Below, in pieces: positions 1 to 8,500 of a stretch of DNA of 64,000 nucleotides. The translations under genes were made by a program, and so were the position numbers. The stretch spans positions 1,488,001 to 1,552,000 of the forward strand of contig NZ_SSND01000001.1 of assembly GCF_004799285.1 (NCBI RefSeq), given 5' to 3'. Below the pieces are notes generated by a model. That model saw nothing but the letters and a program-made list of their open reading frames with translations. It searched no databases and had not been told where the DNA came from. This DNA comes from Aliigemmobacter aestuarii. GTDB taxonomy: Bacteria > Pseudomonadota > Alphaproteobacteria > Rhodobacterales > Rhodobacteraceae. Position 1 is the first letter of the stretch; each line of letters opens with the position of its first letter.

Positions 1-459
1 CACGCTGAACGGGCCTGGCTGGAGACCGGCCTGCCGGTGCATGTCTTCCGCCTTGCCGGAATCTACGGGCCGGGCCGGGGGCCCTTTGCGAAGGTCAGGG
101 ACGGAACCGCGCGGCGGATCATCAAGCCCGGCCAGGTCTTTTCCCGCATCCATGTCGACGATATCGCGCAGGTCCTGCGTGCGTCGATGGCGCGGCCCGA
201 CCCCGGCGCGATCTACAACGTCTGCGACGATGATCCCGCGCCGCCGCAGGATGTGATCGCCCATGCCGCCGAACTTCTTGGTCTGCCGATGCCCCCGGCA
301 GTGCCTTATGACGAAGCCGAGATGACGCCGATGGCGCGCAGCTTCTATGCCGAATCCAAACGCGTGCGGAACGACCGGATCAAGACGGAACTGGGTGTCC
401 GGCTGATCCACCCGGATTACCGGTCAGGCCTTGCCGCCCTGCTGGCCAGAGAGGGCTAG
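1..459 (+). CDS. NAD(P)-dependent SDR family oxidoreductase, 3' part only
   Basis: The reading frame is open from base 1, so the gene starts left of the window and its N-terminal Rossmann nucleotide-binding part is missing. The visible 152 codons contain RLAGIYGPGRGPF and later SRIHVDDIAQVL, a pattern of extended SDR/YeeZ-like epimerase-family proteins, in which the tyrosine side of the substrate pocket is followed by a conserved HVDD block. The substrate cannot be told. The TAG stop at 457-459 lies inside a CTAG that also carries the stop of the convergent LacI gene, so the two genes overlap by 4 bases. Confidence 0.8.
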   Translation, partial: HAERAWLETGLPVHVFRLAGIYGPGRGPFAKVRDGTARRIIKPGQVFSRIHVDDIAQVLRASMARPDPGAIYNVCDDDPAPPQDVIAHAAELLGLPMPPAVPYDEAEMTPMARSFYAESKRVRNDRIKTELGVRLIHPDYRSGLAALLAREG

Positions 460-1487
460 ACGCGGCGGATCGTGTCGCCCGGTTCAAGCGTGGGGGTCAG
501 TTCCACCACCTCGCCGCCGATGATGCCTTCGTGCTTGCCCGCGACGATTTCGGCGGCGCGGCGCCCGATTTCCTTGCGGCAGGCATCCATCGTGGCCAGC
601 TTGCGCGACAGGCCGTCCAGCAGCTCGACCCCGTTGAACCCGGCCAGCCCCAGCGTGCCCGGCACGTCGATCCCCTTGTCGAGGCAGTAAAGCAGCCCGC
701 CCGCCCCGATCATGTCGTTCGAGAAATACAGGAAATCCAGATCGGGGGTGCGCTTGAGGATCGCCTCGGTCATCTCGCGCCCCTTCAGCAGCGCGGATCC
801 GCCGGAATAGAACTCCTGATCGGCCAGCTCCACGCCGGCCTCGGCCAGCGCCTCGACAAAGCCTTCATAGCGTTTGCGGGCGCGGTGGTCCTCGGGCATC
901 TTGGTGCCAAGAAAGCCGATCCGCCGGTATCCCGCGGCCAGGATCGCCTCGGCCATCTGGCGACCGGCGCGGCGGTGCGAGATGCCCACGGCGCTGTCGA
1001 CGGGCGTACCGTCGATGTCCATGATCTCGACGATCGGTATCCCGGCGTTTTCCAGCATGGCGCGGGCCGATGGCGTGTGTTCCAGCCCCGCGATGATCAC
1101 ACCCGACGGCCGCCAGGACAGCATCTCGTAAAGCACGGCCTCTTCGCGTTCGGGCGAATAGTTGGTCACCCCCACGACGGGTTGCAGGCCGGTATCCTCC
1201 AGCACCTCGGAGATTCCGGTCATCACTTCCGGAAAGACCATGTTGGACAGCGAGGGGATGATCACGCCCACAAGGTTGACCCGCTGGCTGGCCAGCGCGC
1301 CCGCGATCTTGTTGGGCACATAGCCAAGCGACCGGGCCGCCTCCAGCACGCGTTCGCGCGTGGCTTCCGAAACGTCGCCCCGGTTTCGCAGCACACGGCT
1401 GACGGTCATCTCACTGACGCCCGAGGCTTCCGACACATCGCGGAGCGTCAGGGTGCGGCGGGGATCGGAAGCGTGGGGCTTTGTCAC
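456..1487 (-). CDS. LacI family transcriptional regulator (GntR/gluconate-repressor-like)
   Basis: This 343-residue protein has the LacI layout. An N-terminal helix-turn-helix at about residues 13-60 (LRDVSEASGVSEMTVSRVLR) is followed by a hinge with the usual YVPN segment. A periplasmic-binding-protein-like effector domain starting near NLVGVIIPSLSN fills the rest. The overall pattern resembles repressors of gluconate or sugar-acid genes, but the ligand is not determinable from sequence. It is transcribed leftward, and no sugar gene lies beside it in the window. A short dyad upstream (1568-1581) could be its own operator. The start ATG at 1487 is preceded by AGAAGGG. Confidence 0.9.
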   Translation of the reverse strand: MTKPHASDPRRTLTLRDVSEASGVSEMTVSRVLRNRGDVSEATRERVLEAARSLGYVPNKIAGALASQRVNLVGVIIPSLSNMVFPEVMTGISEVLEDTGLQPVVGVTNYSPEREEAVLYEMLSWRPSGVIIAGLEHTPSARAMLENAGIPIVEIMDIDGTPVDSAVGISHRRAGRQMAEAILAAGYRRIGFLGTKMPEDHRARKRYEGFVEALAEAGVELADQEFYSGGSALLKGREMTEAILKRTPDLDFLYFSNDMIGAGGLLYCLDKGIDVPGTLGLAGFNGVELLDGLSRKLATMDACRKEIGRRAAEIVAGKHEGIIGGEVVELTPTLEPGDTIRRV

Positions 1488-1567
1488 ATGGCAACCCTTC
1501 TGCGGCGCGGCTCTGTCATCTTGTTAGCGCCAAAGCAACCGCTTGTCCAAGCCCTGAAATCGGTATA

Positions 1568-1581
1568 CGTTAGCGATAACG
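1568..1581. promoter_or_regulatory. Possible LacI-family operator
   Basis: The sequence CGTTA-GCGA-TAACG is a 5-bp-arm dyad about 80-95 bases upstream of the lacI-type start. GTTAGCG occurs again at 1523-1529, closer to the gene. LacI-family proteins commonly bind short even-spaced palindromes and repress their own genes. The assignment is inferred from position and symmetry only. Confidence 0.35.
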
Positions 1582-1900
1582 GACCTCCGCTGCGCCTTGC
1601 AAGCTCTTCTCCTGCGCGTCGGAACCGGGGGGAGTGGTGGGCCAAGTTCACTCCCCCTTTCCTCTTCCCTGTCCTTCGCACCCTTTCCGTCCTTCCGGAC
1701 CGGCGACGGCATCTTGCGTGGCGGCCTGCACATCCGCGTGCGGCACCTGCTCCGTTTTCTTGTCGATCTCTGGGGATCTCTGGGGCCAGAAGGACCTGCC
1801 TGCAAGGATGGACGATGGCCGGATGCACACGAAAGTCGCCCGACAGTTCCGGCACAATTCGCGTGCCCCTCACGGTATCCTGCGCCTCGCGGACCATGAG

Positions 1901-1950
1901 ACCCGCAGACTTCGCCCCGCAGACTTCGACCCGCAGACTTCGACCCGCAG
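1901..1950. repeat. 14-bp tandem repeat, about 3.6 copies
   Basis: Units of ACCCGCAGACTTCG start at 1901, 1915 (first base C instead of A) and 1929, with a partial copy at 1943-1950. The array sits just downstream of the LysR stop at 1957-1959, in the gap before lacI. A 14-bp period is not a multiple of three, so it is unlikely to be an in-frame protein repeat. Confidence 0.9.
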
Positions 1951-1956
1951 TTTCCG

Positions 1957-2886
1957 TCACTGTCCAGTCATCGGGGCGTGACCCTGCATGGCAGGTGAAT
2001 GGCCAGGCTGGCGCGCGGTTGCGGATGCAGCAACCAGCCAGCTGCTGAAGGCCGCGGCGTCGGGGTGCCGCGAACCGCCTGCAGGTTCGACAAGGTGAAA
2101 CGCTTCGTCGATCGGAATCGCAAGGGCGAAAGGCGCGATCAATCGGCCTGACGCGATGGCATGTTCGGCCAAGGAGCTGCGGCCAAGGGCGATCCCTGCG
2201 CCCTGCGCCGCCAGTTCGAAGGCGGTGAGCGACGTATCGAGATGCAGACCCGACCCGGCGTCGATACCCTTTACCCCGGCCGCTTTCAACCAAAGCCCCC
2301 AGCCTTCGTGATACCCCAGAACATGCAAGAGCCGATGTCGGCACAGGTCCTCGGGCGTCTGTAGCGGGCAGCCGGGGGCGCAAAGTGGGGTGATCGTTTC
2401 CCATGTCAGCCGATGGCTGTTGCTGCCTGGCCAGTCGCCGGTTCCGTACTGGATGTCAAAGTCGATGTCCTGGGCATCGAAGGGCTCGTTCCAGACGCTC
2501 GACAACAGGCGGACCGGTCTGCCGGGATGGCGGTCAAGAAAATCGGGCAGACGCGGCATCAGCCAATTTACAGCGAAGGACACCGCGCAGCGCACGGTCA
2601 GGGCGCTGTTCCGGCGCTGGCCAAAGACTTCGCGGGTACCGATCGCAAGGCGCTGCAGCGCGTCCTGCACCTTGGGGAAATAGGCCGCGCCGGATTTGGT
2701 CAGCACAAGTCCACGCGGTCGGCGCAGGAACAGGGGTTCGCGCAGATGGTGTTCCAGGGCTTTGACATGTTTGGAAATCGCGGCCTGGGTCAGGTGCAGT
2801 TCGGTCGCGGCATGGGTGAAGCTGAGCGTGCGCGCGGCAGCCTCGAAAGCACGCAGCCAGGTCAGGGGGGGCAGATCGGGGTTCAT
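1957..2886 (-). CDS. LysR family regulator, GcvA-like, divergent from the dmd genes
   Basis: The 309-residue protein starts with the LysR winged helix-turn-helix (LRAFEAAARTLSFTHAA, then LTQAAISKHVKALE) and continues with a substrate-binding domain. LTWLRAFEAAAR and the high similarity of layout to GcvA suggest the GcvA branch. I chose the ATG at 2886 because the LysR fold begins directly after it. The frame could be extended 28 codons to 2970, but this would run across the promoter of the divergent dmd genes. Its position 99 bases from dmdA, facing away, is the classic arrangement for a LysR activator of the neighbouring operon. The effector is unknown. Confidence 0.88.
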   Translation of the reverse strand: MNPDLPPLTWLRAFEAAARTLSFTHAATELHLTQAAISKHVKALEHHLREPLFLRRPRGLVLTKSGAAYFPKVQDALQRLAIGTREVFGQRRNSALTVRCAVSFAVNWLMPRLPDFLDRHPGRPVRLLSSVWNEPFDAQDIDFDIQYGTGDWPGSNSHRLTWETITPLCAPGCPLQTPEDLCRHRLLHVLGYHEGWGLWLKAAGVKGIDAGSGLHLDTSLTAFELAAQGAGIALGRSSLAEHAIASGRLIAPFALAIPIDEAFHLVEPAGGSRHPDAAAFSSWLVAASATARQPGHSPAMQGHAPMTGQ

Positions 2887-2985
2887 GACAGAGGTATAAC
2901 TGTTTGTAGGGGTGTTGGCACGGAATACGTCGTTTGATCCGGGCCCGCCAGTGGCGTTCTTTTCTTCCACCTATCGGAGGAGCGA

Positions 2986-4089
2986 ATGTTCACCTTTTTC
3001 CCGACCGCCCGCGTGCGCCCCAGCCCCTTTCTTGCCGCGGCCATGGCCGATGGGCTGAAACAGGCAAATGTCTATAACCGCATGATCATGCCAACGTCCT
3101 ATGGCGATCCGGAGGCGGAGTATTGGCGACTGATCAATGGCGTTTCGCAATGGGACGTCGGGGTGGAACGTCAGGTACAGCTCAAGGGGCCCGATGCCGG
3201 GCGGCTGGCACAGATCCTGTCGCCTCGTGATCTGTCGAACTGTCAGGTGGGGCAGGGCAAATACGTTCCGCTCTGCAACCATCGCGGCACGATCATCAAT
3301 GACCCGATCCTGTTGAAAATGGCCGATGACCTTTACTGGCTGTCGATTGCCGACAGCGACATGTGGCTTTGGGCCGGGGCCATCGCCGCCGAGCGCGGGT
3401 TGAATGTCGAGGTCAGCGATCCTGACGTCGCGCCCATGGCGTTGCAGGGCCCCAAGGCCGAGGATGTGGTGGCCCATGTGCTGGGCGATTGGGTGCGGGG
3501 CCTGAAATACTTCTGGTTCCGCGAAACCGAGGTCGCGGGTATCCCCGTGGCCGTGCAGCGGTCGGGGTGGTCCAAGCAGGGGGGCTTCGAAATCTACCTC
3601 AAGGACTCCACGCGCGGGACCGAACTCTGGAACATCTTCAAGGAGGCGGGCCAGCCTTGGGGCATCGGCCCCGGCGCCCCTGCAACACCGGAAAGGACGG
3701 AAAGCGGCCTTGTCTCGGTTGGCGGTGACACCGACGAAGAGACGAACCCGTTCGAAGTGCGCTTGGGCAAGTATGTCGATTTGGATGTGGGCGATGACGT
3801 GGTGGGCATCCATGCGCTGCGACGGATCAAGGCCGAAGGGGTCAAGCGGCACCAGCTGGGGGTGATCCTTGAAGGTGATGTCCCGGCCCCGATGGGCGTG
3901 AACCGCGAAAACATCCACCACCAGGGTGTCAACGTGGGCATCATGACGAATTGCGTCTGGTCGCCCCGGATGAAGGCCAATATCGGTTACGCGCTGATCA
4001 GCGTGTCGGCGCAGCCGGGGGAAGTGGTGCAAATTCAGCGAGCCTCGGGCCCGGTCAATGCCCGGCTTGTCCCCTTGCCCTTCCTGTGA
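2986..4089 (+). CDS. dmdA: Dimethylsulfoniopropionate demethylase DmdA-like (GcvT-fold methyltransferase)
   Basis: The 367-residue protein has the aminomethyltransferase (GcvT) fold and carries several blocks typical of DmdA: YNRMIMP near residue 30, WDVGVERQV near 56, and RSGWSKQGGFEIYL at 192-205. DmdA moves a methyl group from DMSP to tetrahydrofolate in the cytosol, leaving methylmercaptopropionate (MMPA). It is the first gene of four that follow the pathway order A-B-C-D, which is the main support for the name. A strong Shine-Dalgarno (GGAGGAGCG) precedes the ATG. It differs from classical DmdA in the ERTESG...GGDTDEETNPFE region, so a related demethylase acting on another methylated compound remains possible. 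Confidence 0.7.
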   Translation: MFTFFPTARVRPSPFLAAAMADGLKQANVYNRMIMPTSYGDPEAEYWRLINGVSQWDVGVERQVQLKGPDAGRLAQILSPRDLSNCQVGQGKYVPLCNHRGTIINDPILLKMADDLYWLSIADSDMWLWAGAIAAERGLNVEVSDPDVAPMALQGPKAEDVVAHVLGDWVRGLKYFWFRETEVAGIPVAVQRSGWSKQGGFEIYLKDSTRGTELWNIFKEAGQPWGIGPGAPATPERTESGLVSVGGDTDEETNPFEVRLGKYVDLDVGDDVVGIHALRRIKAEGVKRHQLGVILEGDVPAPMGVNRENIHHQGVNVGIMTNCVWSPRMKANIGYALISVSAQPGEVVQIQRASGPVNARLVPLPFL

Positions 4090-4095
4090 ACCGCC

Positions 4096-5673
4096 ATGCG
4101 TGAAGATTACGAGGCCGCTTCCTTCGCCGCCGCCAACCACGTGGCGTTGTCGCCCCTGTCGTTCCTGAAACGGGCCGAGCAGGTCTTTGCCAATCGCCCG
4201 GCCACCACCTGCGACGGTGTCACCCATGACTGGGCCGAAACCGGACGGCGGTGTCGCGCCGTTGCGGCGGCGCTGGCCGCGCGTGGCGTCGCGCGGGGCG
4301 ACACCGTGTCGGTCCTTGCGCCAAACGGCCCCGAGGTCTTTGAGCTTCACTTCGCCGTGCCCCTCTTGGGCGCGGTCCTCAACACGATCAACACCCGTCT
4401 GGATGCCGAAACCGTAGCCTATATCCTCGATCACTCTGATGCCGTCCTGGTGATCGTCGATGCGTCCCTCGCCCCGCTTCTGGAAAAGGCGTTTGCCCTG
4501 CTGGGACGCAAGCTGCCTGTGCTTGACCTTGCCGCTTATGAAACCCTGACCAGCCACACACCGATGGGATGGGTCTTGCCCGCCGACGAGGGGCAGGCGT
4601 TGGCGCTGAACTACACCTCCGGCACCTCAGGTAAGCCGAAAGGCGTGATCTATCACCATCGTGGGGCCTATCTGATGGCGATGGGCACCGTAGCGGGCTG
4701 GTCCATTCCGCCCAATCCGACATACCTGTCGGTTGTGCCGATGTTCCATTGCAATGGTTGGAACCACCCCTGGGCCATGGCTGTGGTGGGCGGCCACTTG
4801 ATCTTTGTCCGCGAGGCGACCCCGGCGAACCTTCTTGCCGCCATCGCCCGCCACGGCGTCACCCATTTCGGCGCTGCCCCGATCGTGCTGCAAATGCTGT
4901 GCGATCAGGCGCAGCAGCCCTTTTCGCCCCCGGTCAAGGTGCTGACCGCAGGTGCGCCACCTCCGCCATCGGTGCTGGAAAAGGCTACAGCCCTGGGGAT
5001 GGAGGTGATGCAGGTCTATGGCCTGACAGAAACCTATGGCCATATCTCTCAATGCCTTTGGCAGGAGGAGTGGGAAGACCTTCCTGCGGCCGCCCGCGCT
5101 GACCGTCAGGCACAGCAAGGCGTGCCCTTTCCGATGGTTGAAGACATCCGCGTGATCGACCGATCAACAGGGCGGGACGTGCCGAAAGACGGGCTGACGC
5201 AGGGCGAGATCGCCATTCGGGGCAACACCGTCATGAAGGGCTATTACAAGGACGCCAGTGCGACGGCCGAGGCGTTTGAAGGCGGCTGGTTCTGGTCAGG
5301 CGACGCGGCGGTGGTTCATCCCGACGGCTATATCCAGATCCGCGACCGTCTGAAGGATGTCATCATCTCGGGCGGCGAAAACATCTCGTCGGTCGAGGTC
5401 GAGGCGGTGCTTTACCGCCACCAGGCGGTCCAGGCCGCCGCCGTCGTTGCCCGCCCTCATTCCAGATGGGGTGAAAGCCCCTGCGCCTTCGTGGAACTGC
5501 GCGAGGGGGCGGCGGTCTCTGAGGCGGAGATCATCGCCTTCTGCCGAGAGCGGATTGCCCATTTCAAAGCCCCGAAGACTGTGATCTTCGGAGACCTCCC
5601 CAAGACCGCGACGGGAAAGATCCAGAAATACATTCTGCGTCAGGCGGCCCGGGAATTGGGAGAACAGTCATGA
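4096..5673 (+). CDS. dmdB: MMPA-CoA ligase-like acyl-CoA synthetase (DmdB)
   Basis: This 525-residue member of the ANL (AMP-binding) superfamily has the P-loop YTSGTSGKPKG at 173-183, the VYGLTETYG motif, the SGDAA hinge region and a C-terminal TATGK whose lysine (about 508) is the catalytic residue of the adenylation step. It would activate methylmercaptopropionate with ATP and CoA, giving MMPA-CoA. It starts 6 bases after the dmdA stop and ends in an ATGA overlap with dmdC, so translation is coupled. On sequence alone it could be any medium-chain acyl-CoA ligase. The DmdB role comes from the gene order. Confidence 0.75.
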   Translation: MREDYEAASFAAANHVALSPLSFLKRAEQVFANRPATTCDGVTHDWAETGRRCRAVAAALAARGVARGDTVSVLAPNGPEVFELHFAVPLLGAVLNTINTRLDAETVAYILDHSDAVLVIVDASLAPLLEKAFALLGRKLPVLDLAAYETLTSHTPMGWVLPADEGQALALNYTSGTSGKPKGVIYHHRGAYLMAMGTVAGWSIPPNPTYLSVVPMFHCNGWNHPWAMAVVGGHLIFVREATPANLLAAIARHGVTHFGAAPIVLQMLCDQAQQPFSPPVKVLTAGAPPPPSVLEKATALGMEVMQVYGLTETYGHISQCLWQEEWEDLPAAARADRQAQQGVPFPMVEDIRVIDRSTGRDVPKDGLTQGEIAIRGNTVMKGYYKDASATAEAFEGGWFWSGDAAVVHPDGYIQIRDRLKDVIISGGENISSVEVEAVLYRHQAVQAAAVVARPHSRWGESPCAFVELREGAAVSEAEIIAFCRERIAHFKAPKTVIFGDLPKTATGKIQKYILRQAARELGEQS

Positions 5674-7328
5674 CCTACGAAGCGCCGCTGAAGGATTTCT
5701 TGTTCAACAACGCGCATATCGCTTCGAACGGCGCCGACCCCGAAACAGCCGCCGCCGTTCTTGCCGAGTTCGGGCGATTCTGCGCAGAGGAAATCGCCCC
5801 CCTGAACATGGCGGGCGACCGCGCCGGTTCGGCATGTGAGGGCGGACAGGTCCGAACCGCGCCCGGTTTCCGCGAAGCCTATGGGAAATTCGTCGAAATG
5901 GGGTGGCCAAGCCTCTGCCACCCCGAGGTGTATGGCGGGCAGGGCCTGCCGCCTGTCATCGGCGCGGCAGCGGGCGAGATCCTGAATGCCGCGAACATGA
6001 GCTTTGCGCTTTGTCCCCTTCTGACCGACGGCGCCATGGAGGCGCTAAGCCGATTTGGCGATGAGGCCATCCGCGCCCATCTGCCCCATCTGGTCTCGGG
6101 CCGCTGGACCGGCACGATGAACCTGACCGAACCGCAAGCGGGCAGCGACCTTTCGCTTTTGCGGACAAGGGCCGAGCGGCAGGAAGATGGCAGCTACCGC
6201 ATCACCGGCACCAAGATATTCATCACCTATGGCGAGCATGATCTGGCCGAGAACATCCTTCATCTTGTTCTTGCCCGCACACCCGATGCACCCGCCGGGG
6301 TCAAGGGGATAAGCCTCTTTCTGGTGCCCAAGGTTCTGGCCGACGGGCGCCGGAACCGCGTGACCTGCCAAAGCGTCGAACACAAGCTGGGTGTGCGCGC
6401 CAGCCCTACCTGCGTCATGGAATATGACAGTGCCGAAGGCATTTTGATCGGCGCGGAAAACGCCGGGCTGGATCAGATGTTCGCCATGATGAACGCCGCC
6501 CGCTTTGCCGTGGGCGTCCAGGGTATCGCCATTGCCGAACGGGCCTACCAGCAGGCGCTGGATTATGCCAAGGGCCGCTTGCAGGGCCGCCCGGTCGATG
6601 GCTCTGCCAAGGGGCCGGTGGCGATCATCAACCACCCCGATATTCGCCGCCTTCTGGGGCAGATGCGGGCCCGGACCGAAGCCTGTCGGTCGCTTGCTGC
6701 CTTTGCGGCCGGGGTGGAGGACCCCGTGCTTGCCGATTACCTTGTGCCGCTGGTCAAGGGGTTCTGCACCGAAATGGCGGTGCTGACGGCCTCGGACGGG
6801 GTGCAGGTGCATGGCGGCATGGGGTTCATCGAGGAAACCGGAGCTGCGCAGCACTACCGAGACGCGCGGATCCTGCCGATCTACGAAGGCACGACCGCAA
6901 TTCAGGCCAATGACCTCGTGGGCCGCAAGACCCTGCGCGACCGCGGAGCGATGGCGGAAAAACTGGTGGCCATGATCGCGGCGACGGAAGCGGCTTTGCA
7001 CGGCCAGGCGCTGGCAGACCTTGCACCGCGCCTCGCCGCCGCCCGCGCCGATTTTGAGGTGGCGACCGACACCCTCCTCAAGGCCGATCCCTTGGCCGCC
7101 CATGCCGGCGCTGTGCCCTATCTGATGCTGGCCGGCAATCTTGTTGCGGGCTGGCAAATGGCGCGCGCGGCCCTTGCCGCCGAGGTCGCCATGGCCGACG
7201 ATCCTGCCTTCATGACCGCCAAGATTGCCAGTGCGCGTTTCTATATCAGTCACATCTTGCCGGAAACCGCGTTGCAGCGGACCCGTATCACCGAAGGCGC
7301 GACCAGCCTTCTCGACCTCGCCTTCTAA
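5670..7328 (+). CDS. dmdC: MMPA-CoA dehydrogenase-like acyl-CoA dehydrogenase (DmdC)
   Basis: The 552-residue flavoprotein has the acyl-CoA dehydrogenase domains plus the extra C-terminal helical domain seen in DmdC and related enzymes. MNLTEPQAGSDLS at 150-162 is the FAD/substrate signature, and ILPIYEGTT places the catalytic glutamate at 406, the position used in the DmdC group. It would oxidise MMPA-CoA to methylthioacryloyl-CoA and pass electrons to ETF. It is somewhat shorter than most DmdC proteins (about 590), mainly at the N-terminus, but no frameshift is evident. It overlaps dmdB by 4 bases and ends 15 bases before the chosen dmdD start. Confidence 0.8.
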   Translation: MTYEAPLKDFLFNNAHIASNGADPETAAAVLAEFGRFCAEEIAPLNMAGDRAGSACEGGQVRTAPGFREAYGKFVEMGWPSLCHPEVYGGQGLPPVIGAAAGEILNAANMSFALCPLLTDGAMEALSRFGDEAIRAHLPHLVSGRWTGTMNLTEPQAGSDLSLLRTRAERQEDGSYRITGTKIFITYGEHDLAENILHLVLARTPDAPAGVKGISLFLVPKVLADGRRNRVTCQSVEHKLGVRASPTCVMEYDSAEGILIGAENAGLDQMFAMMNAARFAVGVQGIAIAERAYQQALDYAKGRLQGRPVDGSAKGPVAIINHPDIRRLLGQMRARTEACRSLAAFAAGVEDPVLADYLVPLVKGFCTEMAVLTASDGVQVHGGMGFIEETGAAQHYRDARILPIYEGTTAIQANDLVGRKTLRDRGAMAEKLVAMIAATEAALHGQALADLAPRLAAARADFEVATDTLLKADPLAAHAGAVPYLMLAGNLVAGWQMARAALAAEVAMADDPAFMTAKIASARFYISHILPETALQRTRITEGATSLLDLAF

Positions 7329-7343
7329 GTGTCAGGACAGCTC

Positions 7344-8150
7344 ATGGCCCAAAAGATCGACCCAGCCCAGTTCAAGAACCTTGCCATCGAGGTTCAGGAC
7401 GACGGCCTGCACATCGTCACCCTGAACCGCCCGGACAAGCGCAATGCGCTGAACAGCCAAACGATCGAGGAACTGGTCGACTATTTCTCGACCGCCCCCC
7501 GTGCCGGTGTCCGCGCCGTGGTTCTGGCGGCGGCAGGCGATCACTTCTGCGCCGGGCTCGATCTGGTGGAACATCATCAGGCCGACCGCACCCCGGCAGA
7601 GTTCATGCACCTGTGCATGCGCTGGCACGAAGCCTTCAACAAGATGGAATACGGCGGCGTGCCGGTGATTGCAGCGCTGAAAGGCGCCGTTGTGGGTGGC
7701 GGGCTGGAACTTGCCAGCGCAGCGCACATCCGGGTGATGGACCAAACGACCTATTTCGCCCTTCCCGAGGGCCAGCGCGGCCTGTTCACGGGCGGCGGGG
7801 CCACCATCCGGGTGACCGATCTGATCGGCAAGGCTCGGATGATCGACATGATGATGACGGGGCGCGTCTATCAGGGCCAGGAAGCGGCAAACCTGGGTCT
7901 TGCGCAATACATCGTGGATGGCTCCAGCTTGGACAAGGCGATCGATCTGGCTCGCCGCGCGGCCCAAAACCTGCCGCTGACGAACTTCGCGATCTGCTCG
8001 GCCGTAAGCCACATGCAGAACATGTCGGCGCTGGACGCCGCCTATGCCGAGTCCGTGCTTGCGGGCGTTGTCAACACCCAGCCTGACGCCCGCGCCCGCC
8101 TTGCCGCCTTCGCCGACAAGACTGCGGCACGGGTTCGACCGAATGACTGA
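7344..8150 (+). CDS. dmdD: Methylthioacryloyl-CoA hydratase-like crotonase (DmdD)
   Basis: This crotonase-fold protein has 268 residues, very close to the 267 of Ruegeria DmdD. Counted from the ATG at 7344, two glutamates sit at 122 (GGGLELAS) and 142 (ALPEGQRG). They are 20 residues apart, as are Glu121 and Glu141 of DmdD, which hydrate methylthioacryloyl-CoA and release methanethiol, acetaldehyde and CO2 plus CoA. The start with AGGAC upstream was preferred to a GTG at 7329. It is the last gene of the dmd unit. The next stretch is eroded, with no obvious terminator. Confidence 0.82.
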   Translation: MAQKIDPAQFKNLAIEVQDDGLHIVTLNRPDKRNALNSQTIEELVDYFSTAPRAGVRAVVLAAAGDHFCAGLDLVEHHQADRTPAEFMHLCMRWHEAFNKMEYGGVPVIAALKGAVVGGGLELASAAHIRVMDQTTYFALPEGQRGLFTGGGATIRVTDLIGKARMIDMMMTGRVYQGQEAANLGLAQYIVDGSSLDKAIDLARRAAQNLPLTNFAICSAVSHMQNMSALDAAYAESVLAGVVNTQPDARARLAAFADKTAARVRPND

Positions 8151-8236
8151 AGAAGGCAGGTCGGCCGCCACTGCTGGCCTTGCACGCCGATCCGGCGCAC
8201 GCGCGACAGCGATCCGGCTTCGGCGATGATCTCGAT

Positions 8237-8481
8237 CCGGTGCTCGCCGTCTGCGGGGGGTTGAAGGGTCATCCGCTCGTTCGCGAGGTGCGCGGCAACG
8301 GGCTCTTCTGAGGGATCCAGATCGTGCAGGAAAAGGCATCCTGCACGATCCGGGATCCGGGGCTGAAAGTCGGCAAGATGGTGCCGGAGTAGGCGCATGC
8401 GCGCGGGCTCTGCCGGCGATCCATCGCGCCTGACCGGATCGGTTTCATGCCGCTGATCGACGACCTCCGGGCCAAGGTGAC
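8237..8481 (+). pseudogene. Relic of a class III aminotransferase C-terminus
   Basis: One plus-strand frame reads LKGHPLVREVRGNGLF, stop, GIQIVQEK, then DPGLKVGKMVPE, stop, AHARGLCRRSIAPDRIGFMPLIDDL. This follows the C-terminal pattern of class III (omega-amino-acid or taurine-type) aminotransferases: HPLVGEVRG-GL, an I-E-L-V-K block, then AHARGL-CR and a closing PPLI segment. In-frame stops at 8309-8311 (TGA) and 8390-8392 (TAG) interrupt it, and no N-terminal part with the PLP lysine is found. It is therefore a dead fragment between dmdD and the convergent class V aminotransferase. Confidence 0.65.
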
Positions 8482-8500
8482 GGGGCGCGCCCGAGGCTTC

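Larger units (their letters stand above)
1488..1956. other. Intergenic stretch with short tandem repeats
   Basis: No convincing gene is seen between the LacI start and the LysR stop. The stretch holds a dyad near 1568, a perfect 10-bp direct duplication (unit GATCTCTGGG, 1765-1784) and a 14-bp tandem repeat at 1901-1950. On the minus strand around 1810-1910 there is a protein-like reading (containing RGTRIVPELSGDF) that I do not recognise. It may be a gene remnant. Confidence 0.5.

Noticed and set aside
2971-4557. Long minus-strand open frame opposite dmdA
   Set aside because: It is a GC-rich mirror frame of dmdA and the start of dmdB with histidine- and arginine-rich, family-less sequence. 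The plus strand codes for well-supported enzymes.
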